From: Fistularia commersonii
Lineage: Eukaryota > Chordata > Actinopteri > Syngnathiformes > Fistulariidae
DNA: 64,000 nt
Assembly: GCA_037954325.1 (NCBI GenBank)
Contig: JBBMNZ010000017.1
Location: forward strand, 12,412,001-12,476,000
Reading direction: 5' to 3'
Under the pieces are notes generated by a model. That model did not search any database and was not told the DNA's origin. It saw only the letters and a list, made by a program, of their open reading frames with translations. Below, one piece after another: positions 52,012-64,000 of this stretch. The translations under genes and the position numbers were made by a program. The first letter of the stretch is position 1, and every line of letters begins with the position of its first letter.

Positions 52012-55000
52012 CTGTCGTGGCAACGGATCACAAGGAGAGGGAGAAATGGTCATTTTAAAATTTCAGCGGTGCTACATTTGTGTTTGGAGGCTCACCTCCT
52101 GTTTGACTTTTCGTTTAACGTTGTGTTCCCTTTCTGGCTGAAGAAGACGGTGCTTCTCCCCTTCCTTACACGCGCTGAATGACGAACGTCGCCGCTAGTT
52201 CCTGCGTTTGCTCGACTCATAACTCGTTTTTTCTTCAGCTTTTCATCTAAATGACTTCTTCTACCTTCTCCGAGCAGTGAGCGGCTCTAGAAAGGCTGCG
52301 ACTATGTTTTTTTGGCGATATCTCGTGAAATATTTACGCAGGATCTTTCTGACTTTTGCATTTCGCACAGATGACCGCTTATAATTGCATTTTCAGTCGC
52401 ATGCTGTGACAACTGATTTTTAAATGAACATGTGTGAGGTCTTCTATGTCATAGGAGCCACTGAGCAATCCGACTTTAATGAAAAAGAATTTCTGCCAGC
52501 TGATGTGAATTTCGGTATCATTTGGGGTAAAGAGCCACATAGATTGAGTTATACTAAAATCAAATACATTGTCTATTTCATGTTTCATCTGTTTATGTAT
52601 TCAATTGTTTTACTTTCTCAGAATATTGGGCCTTACACTTGGCCAAACACTTCCAGTTAAGATTTGCCCCGGGCCCCAGCAGACCTCTGCATGCCCGTGA
52701 CAGAAGTCAAACTCAGCTTCATTGTCAAATTCTCAGTATGTACTGGACATAAAGAGGAATGGAGGAGACGTTTCTCACAATACCACGGTGACATGAAATG
52801 ATCAAAATAAAATCATGAGAATGAGAGTGCAAATTAACAGTAAATGGCACTGTTACATGAAACTATGAAGTATAAAGTGCACGCAGATACAAACTGATAT
52901 TTGACGAGCAGCAGTTTAGTGCAAAACGTCTATAAGTAGTACCATAATGGTATAGAGCGTGATAGCAGCGTGAAGGTTTTCTCAGGCCAGCTCAGGCCCT
53001 GCTCCGCCAGCCCAGCTCTGACTTCCCTTTTACACTCAACCACACTGGCGTTCACCACGATCCGCATTCGGTTTCCGCCGTGAACCTTTTCATCCGACGT
53101 TGTTTCCAAGTCTCTCAGTTGCATTGGTTCGCCCCGGTGCACACGCCACGGTCAATGAGCCGTGCTAACTGGGAAGCTAGGAGGCTAGCTGCTCGGCAGA
53201 CACGCCGTATATTGCGTGGGATGGGAAGCGGCGCATCGGTCTCTTGTCTAACCTGGCGGTGATGGGGTTGCTCTGGGAGGCGGGGCTCGGAGAGTCATGT
53301 GACGGCGCCGAGCCCGTGGATCCGGCTGAGCCCACGGAGCTGGAGTTCCCCACTGAGTTTTTGCTGCCACGATGCACCACGTTGTTCCTCTGGTTGGCGG
53401 GTTTCACCGTCACAATGAGGTTGTGGCTGTTGGCTACCATCATGTCCGTCACCTGAGGGGGGAGATGGACGGGCAGGAGGTTGAATCGCAGCCGATCGGA
53501 TTTACAACAGATTTCCCACCGAAGCGGTTTCGGAGATGCGCTTACCTGATCCAAGGATTTCCCCGCCACGTCAATGCCGTTGACCTCCAGAATCTCATCG
53601 TTGACCCCGAGCAGCCCGGTGCTCTCTGCCAGCCCGCCGCGCACCAGGCGAGATATAAACACCCCCGGGACCTGTTCGCCGCCGGGGAGGAGAAAATTAA
53701 ATCCGATGCTTTCTGATACATTTTGTTGGGCGTTAGTGAGGAGGCTGCTGGTGTACATCTATGTTTAGCAGCAACACCTGCACAGGTCTCCCAGTGTGAA
53801 GACTCACACCTGTGAGACATCCATCACCCTATTAAAGGAGATCTGAAGGTGGAGCCGTGCACTGAATGAAGATGACAAAACATCACACTGAAGACATCGG
53901 GCTTCTCCTCTGCAAGGGCTCCAGTATTTCCACAGAGCTGATTTGAGAGGTCAAAAACAAATGTGGAAGCCTTTTCGAGGTTCTATCTTTTTTGCAGATT
54001 TCCGCTGACTCGGTTGACTTTCTGACCATCTCCAGCCGAGAGGACGACTGCGGACAGCAGAGCGGCAGTGCGGGCCCAGAAGGAGGAAGGGTTTCACTGC
54101 GCCAGGCTTGTTTGCTCACTCGGAGTTTTGTTTAAACATGTCGCTCATGCGTTTTTTTTTTCCCCCTCTCAGCTTGACGGAAACCGACACCATGATTAAG
54201 TTTGTAATTTTATTCATAAAGAGGAATCCCCTCCGCATGTGAGAGCATGTTATCGAGAAACACCTTGATTTAGGGGTAGGATTGGTCCCGTGTTCGAGCT
54301 CGAAACTCAGTCCTGCATGTATATAAAATTAAATTTCCCCATTGAATGAGTTGAAACGCTATTAAATCCTGCTTTTGTGATGTGTTTAAGTGAGAAAAAT
54401 GTACTCTATGGATAACAAATACTGTATGAAAAAAAACACCTAATAAAAGAGGGTGTAAAGAAATAAAGTGGTTTTATAAAGATCGGACAAAGATGCCGGT
54501 GGCTGTGGAGGAGATGGGAGTTTTTTATAGATGCTCTATCCTTACCTCACTGGCTACACACTTAATGCTACAATGTGCTGCTAAATGTAACGTGCACACT
54601 TTTCTACACTTTCCTGTACATGTACTTTATGTCTAAACTCCATTCATGAACGGAGCGAGCGCCGCTCCTCTTCTTCGAAACCATCAAACTGTCCCCGACT
54701 GGCTTTGAACGGCTCTCCTGACGCCTTGTTCCCGCCATCCGTCGCACCAAATCCCCGTAAATGTCTCCTGCTTTCTCACGGACGATGCTCTTTGTCACCG
54801 TATCTCAGCGACAATAACTTCAACGTGTCCATGGCACGCACATCTCGTTCGTGTTTTTCCACGATTTTCTTTGGGCTACTTGGCGGCAGGCGGTCTGTAA
54901 AAGACACTTTGCACACACACCGGCAGCCACTGGGTGTCAAACCCTCCTTCCACTCGCTCCTAACTCAGATCTTGGCACATATCACAAAACATCCACCGAG

Positions 55001-55427
55001 CGACGGCTCAAACCTCAAAAACTCCTAAATTGATACGCTCATGCATCATATTTCCACTGGATTCTGTTCCTCGTGCAATGCTCCCTGAATTAGTGCTCTC
55101 TTAGTGAAGTTTGCAGACATCTAATGGTCACACTCACCTTCTCCACACCCTGCGGAGTCACCCTCACACTGACACCGTCGCGGATGTAGAAGCCCAGCGG
55201 CTTGTTGGTGCCGTGCTTGTGGAGGCGAACACGCCGGTGCGTTTCGGGCAGGATGTCCACGTCGATGATTGAGGAGATCTGCCTGAAGTTCTGCGGGAGG
55301 CCGATCATCAGGCCCAGCTTGTTCTTGGAGTGGGTGGAGCCCGAGCCGGTGGTACGGAGGCCGGAGAGGCCCAGGCCTTTTTTACGCCTCTGGAGGGAGT
55401 TGGTAGCGAAAACCACGGGTTCATCCT
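51702..55427 (-). CDS. pard6a: Partitioning-defective 6 homologue, 3' part (semi-CRIB, PDZ, C-terminus)
   Basis: PAR6 is a cytoplasmic scaffold of the PAR3-PAR6-aPKC-CDC42 complex that sets apical polarity and tight junctions. Four exons on the minus strand join in phase and end in TAA: 55427-55138, 53671-53546, 53452-53253 and 52011-51702, together 307 residues. They cover the linker ATNSLQRRKKGLGL, the partial CRIB ISSIIDVDILPETHRRVRL, the PDZ domain (carboxylate-binding loop PLGFYIRDG, then GVFISRLVRGGLAESTGLL, LEVNGIDVAGKSLDQ, and ANSHNLIVTVKPANQRNNVV), an acidic EEDDDGDIILEN stretch, and the C-terminal ligand EDGNIITL. The linker, LHKHG and LVRGG wording favour paralogue A, though the ending resembles PAR6B. 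The N-terminal PB1 exons were not found in the window, so the gene is partial here. Paralogue assignment is less sure than the family. Confidence 0.9.
53253..53452 (-). CDS. pard6a: pard6a exon: end of PDZ, Ser/Gly-rich linker
   Basis: Encodes VTDMMVANSHNLIVTVKPAN, QRNNVVHRG and a serine/glycine-rich stretch to SNPITA. The donor is CAG followed by GTTAGA. The intron before it is only 93 bases. Confidence 0.92.
53546..53671 (-). CDS. pard6a: pard6a exon: middle of PDZ
   Basis: 126 bases, phase 0 on both sides. Encodes VPGVFISRLVRGGLAESTGL through KSLDQ. The acceptor is GAACAG and the donor is GTAAGC. Confidence 0.95.
55138..55427 (-). CDS. pard6a: pard6a exon: linker, semi-CRIB, start of PDZ
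   Basis: The acceptor is CTTTCAG. The exon begins in mid-codon with DEPVVFATNSL and ends ...VTPQGVEK before GTGAGT. Confidence 0.93.
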
Positions 55428-55814
55428 CTGAAAGGAGACCAGAGCACAGCAGACCCAGCCATCAATAATCCACGCTTTATGGAATTGTAGTACAGACGGT
55501 AACACCTCAATGGTTTGGAAGAAGGTTGGACGTCTGTTTGACCTCATGACAGGCTTTCTCTGTGGTTCGGACAGTAGATGTCAACGTTCCCCGGTTACTC
55601 CGACATGAAACTAGTTCTAAATGATCCCAGATTTGAAGTAAAAATACCATTTGATTCAGTTAAATATGATAGTTGAGGCAGTGACTCGGAGCACGGAGCA
55701 TCATTTTACAAAGATGAACCAAGAGTTGGTACTTCTTTGGGCTTCCGACTCCCGTTCACATAGTTAAAACCATTGCTGAGGAAGTGTCATTTTGTTTAAA
55801 AGAAATATCAAAAA

Positions 55815-55945
55815 AGCAGAGCATCGGGGGCAACTGAAGGGGTTCAGTGTTCGCTCGAGGACGCTTTGGCATGAAGACAGGAGGGATTGAACCGTCAACT
55901 TTTCAATTGGAGGGACGCTCCACAATCTGAGCCACAGCTGTATGA
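55815..55945 (-). repeat. tRNA-derived SINE, minus strand
   Basis: On the minus strand CAGCTGTGGCTCAGATTGTG (A-box region), GGTTCAATCCC (B-box), and CGAACACTGAACCCCTTCAG then TTGCCCCCGA match a widespread fish SINE. Confidence 0.7.
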
Positions 55946-58900
55946 TTATGATCAACATGTTCACGGATTCTTTTTAGTGACTGTATGCTAAATTTATCAA
56001 GTCATACTGATTCTGAATGAGAAAAACGTCATTATCCTCCTTTATTTTGAGACAGGAGCAGGTAAGAGAACGGAATATTCTAGAAATCCATGGTGTATAT
56101 ATTGTAAATGTGTAGATTTAGAACCCCGAGAGCCCCGTTGATACTAGGAGGTCAGGTTCTCCATCTGCCTGTCAGCCTATAATACACTATTTGACCAATG
56201 ACGAAAACAAATATACAACACTTTGACTTCAACAGGAGCTTGGGGGAACCTCCACCTCTTCCACGCCGCAGTGGGAGACCTGGGGGTGGGAGTTAGCGGC
56301 CAACGTTTATTTCTGCAACCTAGCAGAAGTTGCTAATCATTTTCTCTTCGTTGTTTTTCCTCATATGACCGTAACAAACCCGGGTCCAAAAATACTACAC
56401 TCCGGGATCGGATTTGCTCAGCGTTCAACCGCACCCTCATTCAACTTTCTGTTTCTCTCATAAGCTCCTTCCTTGTCTATCTGTCCCCCGTGGAACTGAA
56501 ATCCAAGTTACAAAAATATTAACTGTATTTTTGCGAGAGCACGCTTAAAGAAAACTCATGGCCGTTGTTTATCTTGCAATGTCACAGGAGACTCGTGCTG
56601 ATCTGGGGGGTAAGATAATGTTAAAAATCGCAGACGTCATTAATTCAATCTACCTGGTGCGTTTTATTCGGCGAAACGGAAGAAGATTTCGTTTGTCCTG
56701 AAATCACAACCGAGTTCAAGAGTTCAGTTCCAGCCGGGGTTTTAAATTTTTCATTCAGCGTGTCTATCACGGCTGCTATCAGACGTGGTCGGCGCCCAAC
56801 ACGGGGAAAAACCCAAATAGGACCCGGCAGTTATGATAACAACTGACCCTGTTAATTTTGAAACAGTGTAAAGACACACACTGATGCAAGAAACAAATGT
56901 AATTGATGTCAACTTTTAAAACAGAACTCCTCCCACCCCGTCTATTTCTTTTAATTTATTGCCGCGCTGCAGGTCAAAGCCATCTCCGAATGATAATTAG
57001 AAAATAAATAAAACTCAATGAAGACCGACAAAGATCAATATCATGCATACATTGACAACAGTCCCTGGGCTCTCACCGTTATTTTTTATTTCATGAATAT
57101 TAAAAGTTATTATTGTAGCGTACCAGCTATTAGATCCAAAGAGTTTATTCGTCAAATGTACAGTCTGAAAACTCTTAAAATTCTGTATTTTCTGTCCACA
57201 TTTGGATTCCTGTGCAAATGCAATCCGACTTGACGGCACTCAGGCCCACGCCAAAGGCTGAGAGGGTCTGTCAGCCTCTGCCTGTTTTTAGATTTTCCCC
57301 CAAAAATCCTGCAAAGCCGGTCCTGAAAGTGGATGACCACTGTTGTTGTGTCGGGGCCAACAATTAGACCGAAACAAGTGGATTAAAACAAAAGGGGATT
57401 GGAAAAAGCACCTGGGTGTTTTTCGCGCCTCTCGTAGATCTGGAGGAGAAGCTGCTGAAATGAGGTTCTGCGCCGACACTGGATTATGTCACGCTTGTTT
57501 TAATTTACTGATGAAGATTAGTCCATCGGGTCTACTCTGAAGAGCCATTTGTGGTCTGGTAATTCAAGGCTGTGCAAGGATATGGGACTGTGGCCAGTCG
57601 GCATTTAGACCCCCGGTTCCAGTACATTAGATATTTGGTCCATTTGCGTGATCACATTGTGCATGGGACTGCTTGATGACCAGCGTCAAGACTTTTTACA
57701 GCCAAATCACAATTGCCTCCAAACGATTACGGTTTCGAATCTTCGACAAATTGCTGTAAAGGAAATGACTGATGATTTTGTATGATAACCACCTTTCCTG
57801 TGGAGGACTAACAGATCTTTTACTGTGGAACCTCAATTGGATACTGTGCTACAGGCTAGCATCACTACCCGGTAGCAGCAGGGAGCTGCTGAAAAGTGAG
57901 GGTGGTTTCCGATCTTGGACAGCGGGATTCATGACAGTGGTGATGTTTACGGTGTTGTCTCGCCGACATCCTCGTGATTGCTCGTCTGCCTGTCTCACAC
58001 GCTCCCTTCACACATTTAGAAATGATCAGCTAGAGCTTACAAGAAAGACAATCGATCTGGACTTGTATGCTCCGTCCCGTATACTCACACCCAACACACC
58101 CTTTTTTCCGCAATCCTCCTGATGGATCTGCATATTTTGGGAAAGGGAGTTTCCATTTTCTAATTCTGAGCCCTGCAAAATGAGCTTTAGGTTGTATCTT
58201 ATGCAGTCCGTACTATTTCTGGGCGCATACACGGAATTGAACGCGGTTGGTTACCAGCAATGTCCTTTCATGTATTTTAAATTAAAACGATATGACATGT
58301 TCTCCACATGTCTGCGAGGGGTTCGAGGGTACAACTCCTATAAATTAATTCACAGGCCAAATAACTAAAAGTTAATAAAAAAAAGACATTGAAGAGAAAT
58401 AACGATTTGGTCAATCACAACATTTTTTTTTTTTTAAATAACTGATCAGAGAGCTTGTTTATACCTGCATGCTAAATGTTATTCTAATGAAATCAATTCC
58501 ACAAGACACTGTATAAAGAATTTATTTCTACAGCTCATTAAAACCAAAGCAATTGAGAATAAAAAGGCAGTTTCTTTCAAAGAGATGATCACGTTCTCTG
58601 TCTTTTATCTCTCTGTCTCTCACCAGCCCTGCCAACCATCTGCTCGTCTCCGCTATAACTAAGATAGCAGTGCTTGCCAGCTTAAGTGTAGCTCAATATC
58701 AAAGGATTGGAGAAGATTTCTTTAAGCCAACTGTGGAGGATCAGGATTGATGGTTGAGACACTGAAGAAGATTAAAAAAAACTGATTTAATCTCAATCTA
58801 GTCCGGCACCAGATGATTCCCTTTTGAATCCAGGCACTGGATTAGCAGTAGCTCTATTTAACTCACGGCCATTAGGGCCAACATCTGAGAGCACGGTGAG

Positions 58901-59399
58901 CAGACAGTGATGAAAATGCTTGGATCGGATGTTTAAAGCAGGGCGACGGACTGGAAGTTCAAGACAGCAGGCAACTTTCTTCTGTAGGACAGCTCAGTTG
59001 CGCAAGGTCCGGAACACATTTCTGAACTTACACTCCAGTCTGGATACTGCACTAGCGTAGCTGTATGTTTCCATGTTTCTGCACACATCTTCCTTCTCTT
59101 CTCGTCATTTGTAGCGTAAGCTTCTTTGAGCGATATTGCTAAGTGTCGAACAGGGCTCCAAAATCGTCTCTAAGCTCAGTGGATGTTGAAGGTGCAGAAC
59201 CTTCTGCTGAGAGGTCTACATTTGGACCAGTTTCATCAGTGTTCACATGGACAGTGTGATTGGATGTAGCTGTCAGGAGGACATCAATATGTCTACATTC
59301 ATGTTAGAATCCAGCTTCTCAATCACTGCATAGATTCCTGCTACGGTGCTACGTGTAGGTTACACGCAGGAGAAGTTAAGCTAACAGACCGATCCGGAG

Positions 59400-59640
59400 T
59401 GGCCTGGCCGTTACCTGAGGGGGCAGTCAGGGTAGACCAGTTGAGAACTGCCGAGTAAAGAAAATGAATGCTTATGCAACTGGTCCCCCCGGCTGCTCCC
59501 AACGGCCTGCTTAGCTGCCTCGCTTTGCAGCCCTGCCGCCTTTGGTGTGTGAGAGTGTGTGTGAATGGATGAATGCAATCCAGTGTAAAGTGCTTTGAAG
59601 GTGATGAAAGCACCATATAAATGAAGGCCATTTCCCTGGA
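59400..59640 (+). repeat. Teleost interspersed repeat (SINE-like)
   Basis: GTGTGAATGGATGAATGCAA and AAAGTGCTTTGAAGGTGATG then ATATAAATGAAGGCCATTT form the well-known 3' end of a fish repeat. A shorter relative lies at 22335-22400. Confidence 0.6.
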
Positions 59641-62600
59641 TAAACACTCCTCACTTATTTTTCACTGAAGCAGTTTCAGCGGCATCGATTCTGACATTCT
59701 ACTCTTATTTTGAGGGGAACAATGGTAGCATTTAAGTCTGAATGTTATTTTGAAATTGTATATTCTACAAGTACATCAACAATGATAGTGGCTCTGGTTG
59801 TAAAAATAACCGTTGTTAAAATCTTAAAACCTTGCGGATACACAGACGTCACGGTGAGCCGGTCCAAACCAGGAAATGTTTAATTATTGAGGCCCCAGTG
59901 AAGGTTACGCATGTATCTGCTAAAGTTAGGGGTCGATGCAATCCATAATGAATGGAAGTCAGTATGAAGTCCTGAAAAAGGGATTTCTTATGTCTGGATG
60001 TGTCGTCTGAAAGGACGGTCCAAAAGCCCTGGAGGCACCTACACTGCTAAACTCATGAAACAGCAATTTCCTAAAATCTGATTCATATTATAATGCAATC
60101 TAAGTAATACAATATTGTTCAACTGGTATGCTCTCAAATATTTGCCGTAATTATAGTGGGCTTATGACCTCATGAAAGCAAACCCAGACAACGAACTGCA
60201 GGGATTTGGAGACGGCAATGTAGAGTTTAGCCATGGAATCGAGATATTTCAGGGCTTCTTTTTGCTGTCGTGAAAGCGGAACGATTATCAAAGTCCTATA
60301 TGCAGGCTGCGATTGATTTAAAATAGGCTTCTTAACCAAAAACAAATGCTGCTGATCGGTAGACAATATTGAAACTGGCAAACAAAAACACACGGACCAC
60401 AACTAAGGAACCAACAAAGGGTAGAACATGAAAACAGATCTGAAATACAGCCTCTGCTGAATGCACGACACAGGGCAGGGATACAGCCTGTATGGCTGAT
60501 CGGAGGCCCGACTCACCGGCAGGGGACGAAAATGAACAGGCAGTGAGTGAAACGACCTGGAGGGCATGGATCATAAATTCATTCATTCATTCATTCGGTT
60601 AAGTTCATTAGGTACGGTCATTCAAGGTTTTGGACTGCCGAGGGAACCGGGAGAACCCCGAGGAACGTGGAGAACGCGCTGCCTGATTCATTATTTACAA
60701 ATCCATAATAAGAAAAGGGCATCAACACAAAAAGGAAGCCATCTACAGACCTGCAAATTTTTGCATCTGACGGTGACATCAGTGGAAGCGCTACACTGTC
60801 GATACGACAACAATCTCACGGTGAGATGATGTGAGAGAATACAATAATAGTTCTTTAAAAATCAAGTAAATATGTACAAAATAGAGATTGCCGGATTGGC
60901 ACTGAGGTATATGTGGCTCTGCCGGCAGACACACTGGATCCCGGCTCGGGCACGTACCTTGATCATTTGTGTTTATAGTGAAAATCCAATTAGGTCAAAT
61001 TGTATGTGCCATTGTGGATTCCTGTAATTCTATCTTTCGGGATAATAATCAAAGGGCTCGGGAGCGGGAGAAGTGAACACCTCTGATCTGTTGGCTTTGT
61101 TGGCAATGCTACAATGGAAAGTGTGGCAAAAGTTATAGATAGAGTCCATGGATGGGGCTAAATGCTGAAAGCTATCGGGTGCTGCGACGAGGAGACAGAT
61201 GTGTTTCATCGCATTAGATTGTATATTTAAACACCCAAGTCTGCCGATGGTTATTTTCAATGGCGCGGAATTCTATCTGAGCTTCATAAAATGAATTAAT
61301 CATGGCCAAACAATTTGAAAGTAAACATGATGAGTGGTTGGGCTCCGCTTATTGATAAGAAGATTTATTCTTCCAATGCAGACACCAGATATGAAAACAA
61401 CCACACACAGACACGCGCTTTTTATTTCTAAAATCACACGTTAGCCCGCTGGAAATGTATGATTTGAGACATAGGACCTCTTGATTTTACACTCCTTTCC
61501 TTGTGCATACATATCTTACTATGGGCCTCGATCCAAAACAATAAAATCACCACCGGCCAATGGAAACTCAAGTTGCGATCGAAATTAAGTTCTAAAATAA
61601 ACTATAATTTATCACAGCGTTAATATTTCAATCACTTGTTTACCCTCCGGCACAAGGATTCCCCTTTTCTGTGGGACTAAACGCGTCATGTCATTAATTG
61701 ATTTAATAATTAACAGCAGCAGAACGACGGCAATCAACCTTGAAAGATCTACAAATGAGTCGCCGATATGTGTGCATATAGATGTGGTCCATATCTGTTC
61801 AATGTGTGTGTGTGTGTGGGTGTGTGTGTCATCTTCTTCTGCCATAAAGTGTGTGTGTCTAATAGTGACCTCACTCCGTAGTGCCCACCATCTGGAGCCC
61901 CGGGGGGCCGCCATATGGCCGCACCCGGAGCAGCTCTGCAGCGGGCCGGTGTGTGACGGGCAAGCAGACAGGGCATGGCGTGAAACAAAGAGCACCATGC
62001 TGAGAGGGCTGCCTTTTAAAAACCTGGCTACCTACTTAGAGCAAAAAAAAAAGAAAAATGAATAAAATACAGATTTTAATTAAGCCTCTTTATGTGTGAA
62101 AAACGCATTGTTGAGAAAAGCGCTTCGACTCTGACCTCAAAAAACATCGGGTGTTGTAATTGTGTCACAGGCCTTGTGCTCTATCCCAAAAATGAAATTC
62201 GGTGTGACAGCAGAGGGAGGGCTGGATTTATTTTAAGTGTGGACGCATTAACAACTAAGCGATGGTCGTTGTTTGTGTGGCTCTAACAAGCTGAGAAAAA
62301 CTGCAAAACACAGTTTTATTTGAGTCCGGATCTGACTCAGGTACCGACAGACATGTTTATTTATCTCCATTTTGCACGAAGTGTCTCTCCGAACCAATTA
62401 CAAATAAGGAATTGTGCCGCCGAGCTTTGGATCAAGTCAAAAGGTCTTATGTAGTAACGCAGCTCTGATATTCTTACGCTGACGTCACAATGCCGACTGG
62501 GATCCAGATTCTTTTGCGTAAAAGTCCAGTCTCCCGTGCTCACACAGTGTCAGACATTGAGGCGAGACAAAATGTGATTTCTTTGGATGTTATCGTGTTT

Positions 62601-62887
62601 GGAAATCAAGATTTGCCGTTCCACGTTTAGAATAAATCGTCTCATTCTCTCATCGACATGATCTTCAACCGTGATGCAACTTCGCTTGGTTTTTAAACAC
62701 CTAATACTTTCAATCCTTTCCAGCGATTCAAAACCATAAATATCCATCGCATTTGAATTGTTCATACGCATAAACATCTCGCTCCCACTTGGCCCGAAGA
62801 ATCGAAACCACTTCTAGGCTTCTGTCCATGTGCTGTAACCTCTTCTTGCCCTCGATTGCCGAATGTGGTGACTACAGACGCACATGC

Positions 62888-62914
62888 AAACACACACACA
62901 CACACACACACACA
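62888..62914. repeat. (CA)n microsatellite
   Basis: A pure CA run of about 13 units. Confidence 0.85.
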
Positions 62915-64000
62915 TGCCCTCTGTATCGCACTTCTATTGCACGCACAATTAACATGAATTGCGGTGGCTCTGCAACAAGTCTCGGAATATCGGTTCCTTC
63001 CAGTAAGCTGTTTTCGCCCCATTTGACAGTTCGCCTTCGTGTCAGATGAAACCGAAGCCAAGTGTGGGCAGAGTTTCTCTCTCTTGCTCTCTCTCTGCTT
63101 CTGCCACCCCTCAGTGTCACTGCTGGCGTGTAAATATTTCATATGTCCTCCCCCTCATCATGCGGCGCACCGATATTTTCAAACAAACTGTGGGATCCAC
63201 CATCCCTTGCCATGATTTGAGCGGGGCGGTGGCGGGAGAGTGACGGGAGACGGAACTGTCAAACTGCGCGTATTGATTTGTGTGTACCTCACTTGAGATT
63301 TGTCGTTTCTGAGGTGCCTCGTGGTGAGGCATCCATTCCCTTTCTGCCTTGCCCTCATGTTTTTCCATATATTTCTCCATTAGCTGTCTTTCAAATCTCT
63401 CCCATTCCATATTTACACCCATACTCTTTTGGCCGTGAAAAAGCTTTTCTTATTTCTCTATCATAAAACTCTATATCTTCCTCCCCGCCTCTAAATTGGC
63501 TTGCCTGCAGAGGGCATACAACAACAAATTGATTGTAATTTCCCGTCAGCACAAAGGTGTCAGGGGGTGCAATTGCAGCGGCAAAGAAGAATTGACTTGG
63601 TCTTCCTCAATTGAGTTCAAAATTCTAGCGTTAACATTAGCAACAGGGCAAATAATGTTGTGTGCGCCAAGAGGGTAGACCCACGTTCAGTCAGACAAAA
63701 GGAACGTGACACGGAACAAGCTAACAGTGGAATGTGTTTTGTACTGAGATAGAAAAAAAAAAATCAGAAAAAGCGCGGGGGGCAGTGATGGATAAAGTAT
63801 AGGACAAAGCAACAACTTCACAGGGTAACGACTCCAAATTCCAAAATAAAAACCCATAACGTGTTGAAACTGGACCAAGACCTCAGATGAACAAAACCTG
63901 GGCAAAACATCACAGATTTTGCTCCAAATGCAATAAATGGGGTATGATTTATAAACCTCTTGGGCATTAAAATGGTATAAAAGTTTAATCTTGAACAGAT

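Larger units (their letters stand above)
55428..64000. other. Right part of window, probably a 5' intron of pard6a
   Basis: No PB1-encoding exon or other gene was recognised in these 8.6 kb. It contains a minus-strand SINE (55815-55945), another SINE-like repeat (59400-59640), a SINE scrap near 60.56-60.69 kb and few other repeats. The stretch 60.9-63.7 kb has little repeat content and many homeobox-like TAAT cores, so it may hold conserved regulatory DNA. Confidence 0.45.

Noticed and set aside
53372..53716. 114-codon plus-strand frame
   Set aside because: Antisense shadow of two pard6a PDZ exons.
55428..64000. PB1-domain exons of pard6a
   Set aside because: Searched by eye on the minus strand for the AEFRRF and DVHGDLLP-type motifs and found none. 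They probably lie outside the window.

Overview
The window is eukaryotic, almost certainly nuclear DNA of a ray-finned (teleost) fish. Its genes are split by GT-AG introns, it is full of dinucleotide microsatellites, and it carries repeat families typical of teleosts: an RTE-type LINE, Tc1- and hAT-derived non-autonomous elements, and tRNA-headed SINEs. It also has a spexin-2-type gene, a paralogue that mammals lack, and a galanin gene with an extra 24-codon exon of a kind described in fish. Four protein-coding genes can be rebuilt exon by exon from splice sites, reading phase and protein similarity.

Layout. 1-2.5 kb: left flank with a decayed LINE 3' end, then the 3' end of cfdp1. 2.5-16.4 kb: cfdp1 on the minus strand, seven coding exons, complete (309 aa), its large introns holding several DNA-transposon remnants. 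16.5-28.9 kb: gene-free stretch with two hAT-type elements of about 580 and 740 bp, tRNA-like SINE copies, and minisatellite arrays, two of which form a large imperfect inverted repeat (25.57-27.56 kb). A third, 707-bp hAT-type element ends about 350 bp upstream of the galanin TATA box. 28.9-33.7 kb: gal on the plus strand (118 aa; 142 aa with the cassette exon). 33.7-43.0 kb: intergenic, with an RTE LINE copy lacking most of its reverse transcriptase, other fragments of the same family, and a 278-bp element with perfect 15-bp terminal inverted repeats. 43.0-45.2 kb: spx2, a spexin-type neuropeptide precursor, plus strand, complete (94 aa). 45.2-51.0 kb: intergenic, with an ETS/CTCF-rich promoter-like block at 46.6 kb and a possible orphan exon at 47.7 kb. 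51.0-55.4 kb: the last four coding exons of pard6a on the minus strand. Its PB1-encoding exons were not found and probably lie beyond the right edge, so 55.4-64 kb is probably a large 5' intron.

Most interesting point. Galanin and spexin belong to one neuropeptide superfamily. Here two members lie about 10 kb apart in the same orientation with matching gene architecture: a phase-0 intron after the signal-peptide exon, then a phase-1 intron that splits a histidine codon exactly 12 residues after the shared tryptophan. This looks like a surviving tandem duplication. The galanin cassette exon places Arg-Arg right after residue 13 of the hormone. The intron before it has (CA)23 18 nt after the 5' splice site and a (GT)n tract 43 nt before the 3' splice site, so the RNA could fold across the intron. 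More CA tracts lie in the following intron and could compete for the same GU tract. Convergent CTCF-like motifs at 17.4 kb and 46.7 kb bracket the two neuropeptide genes. No RNA data or database search was available, so these functional readings are inferences.
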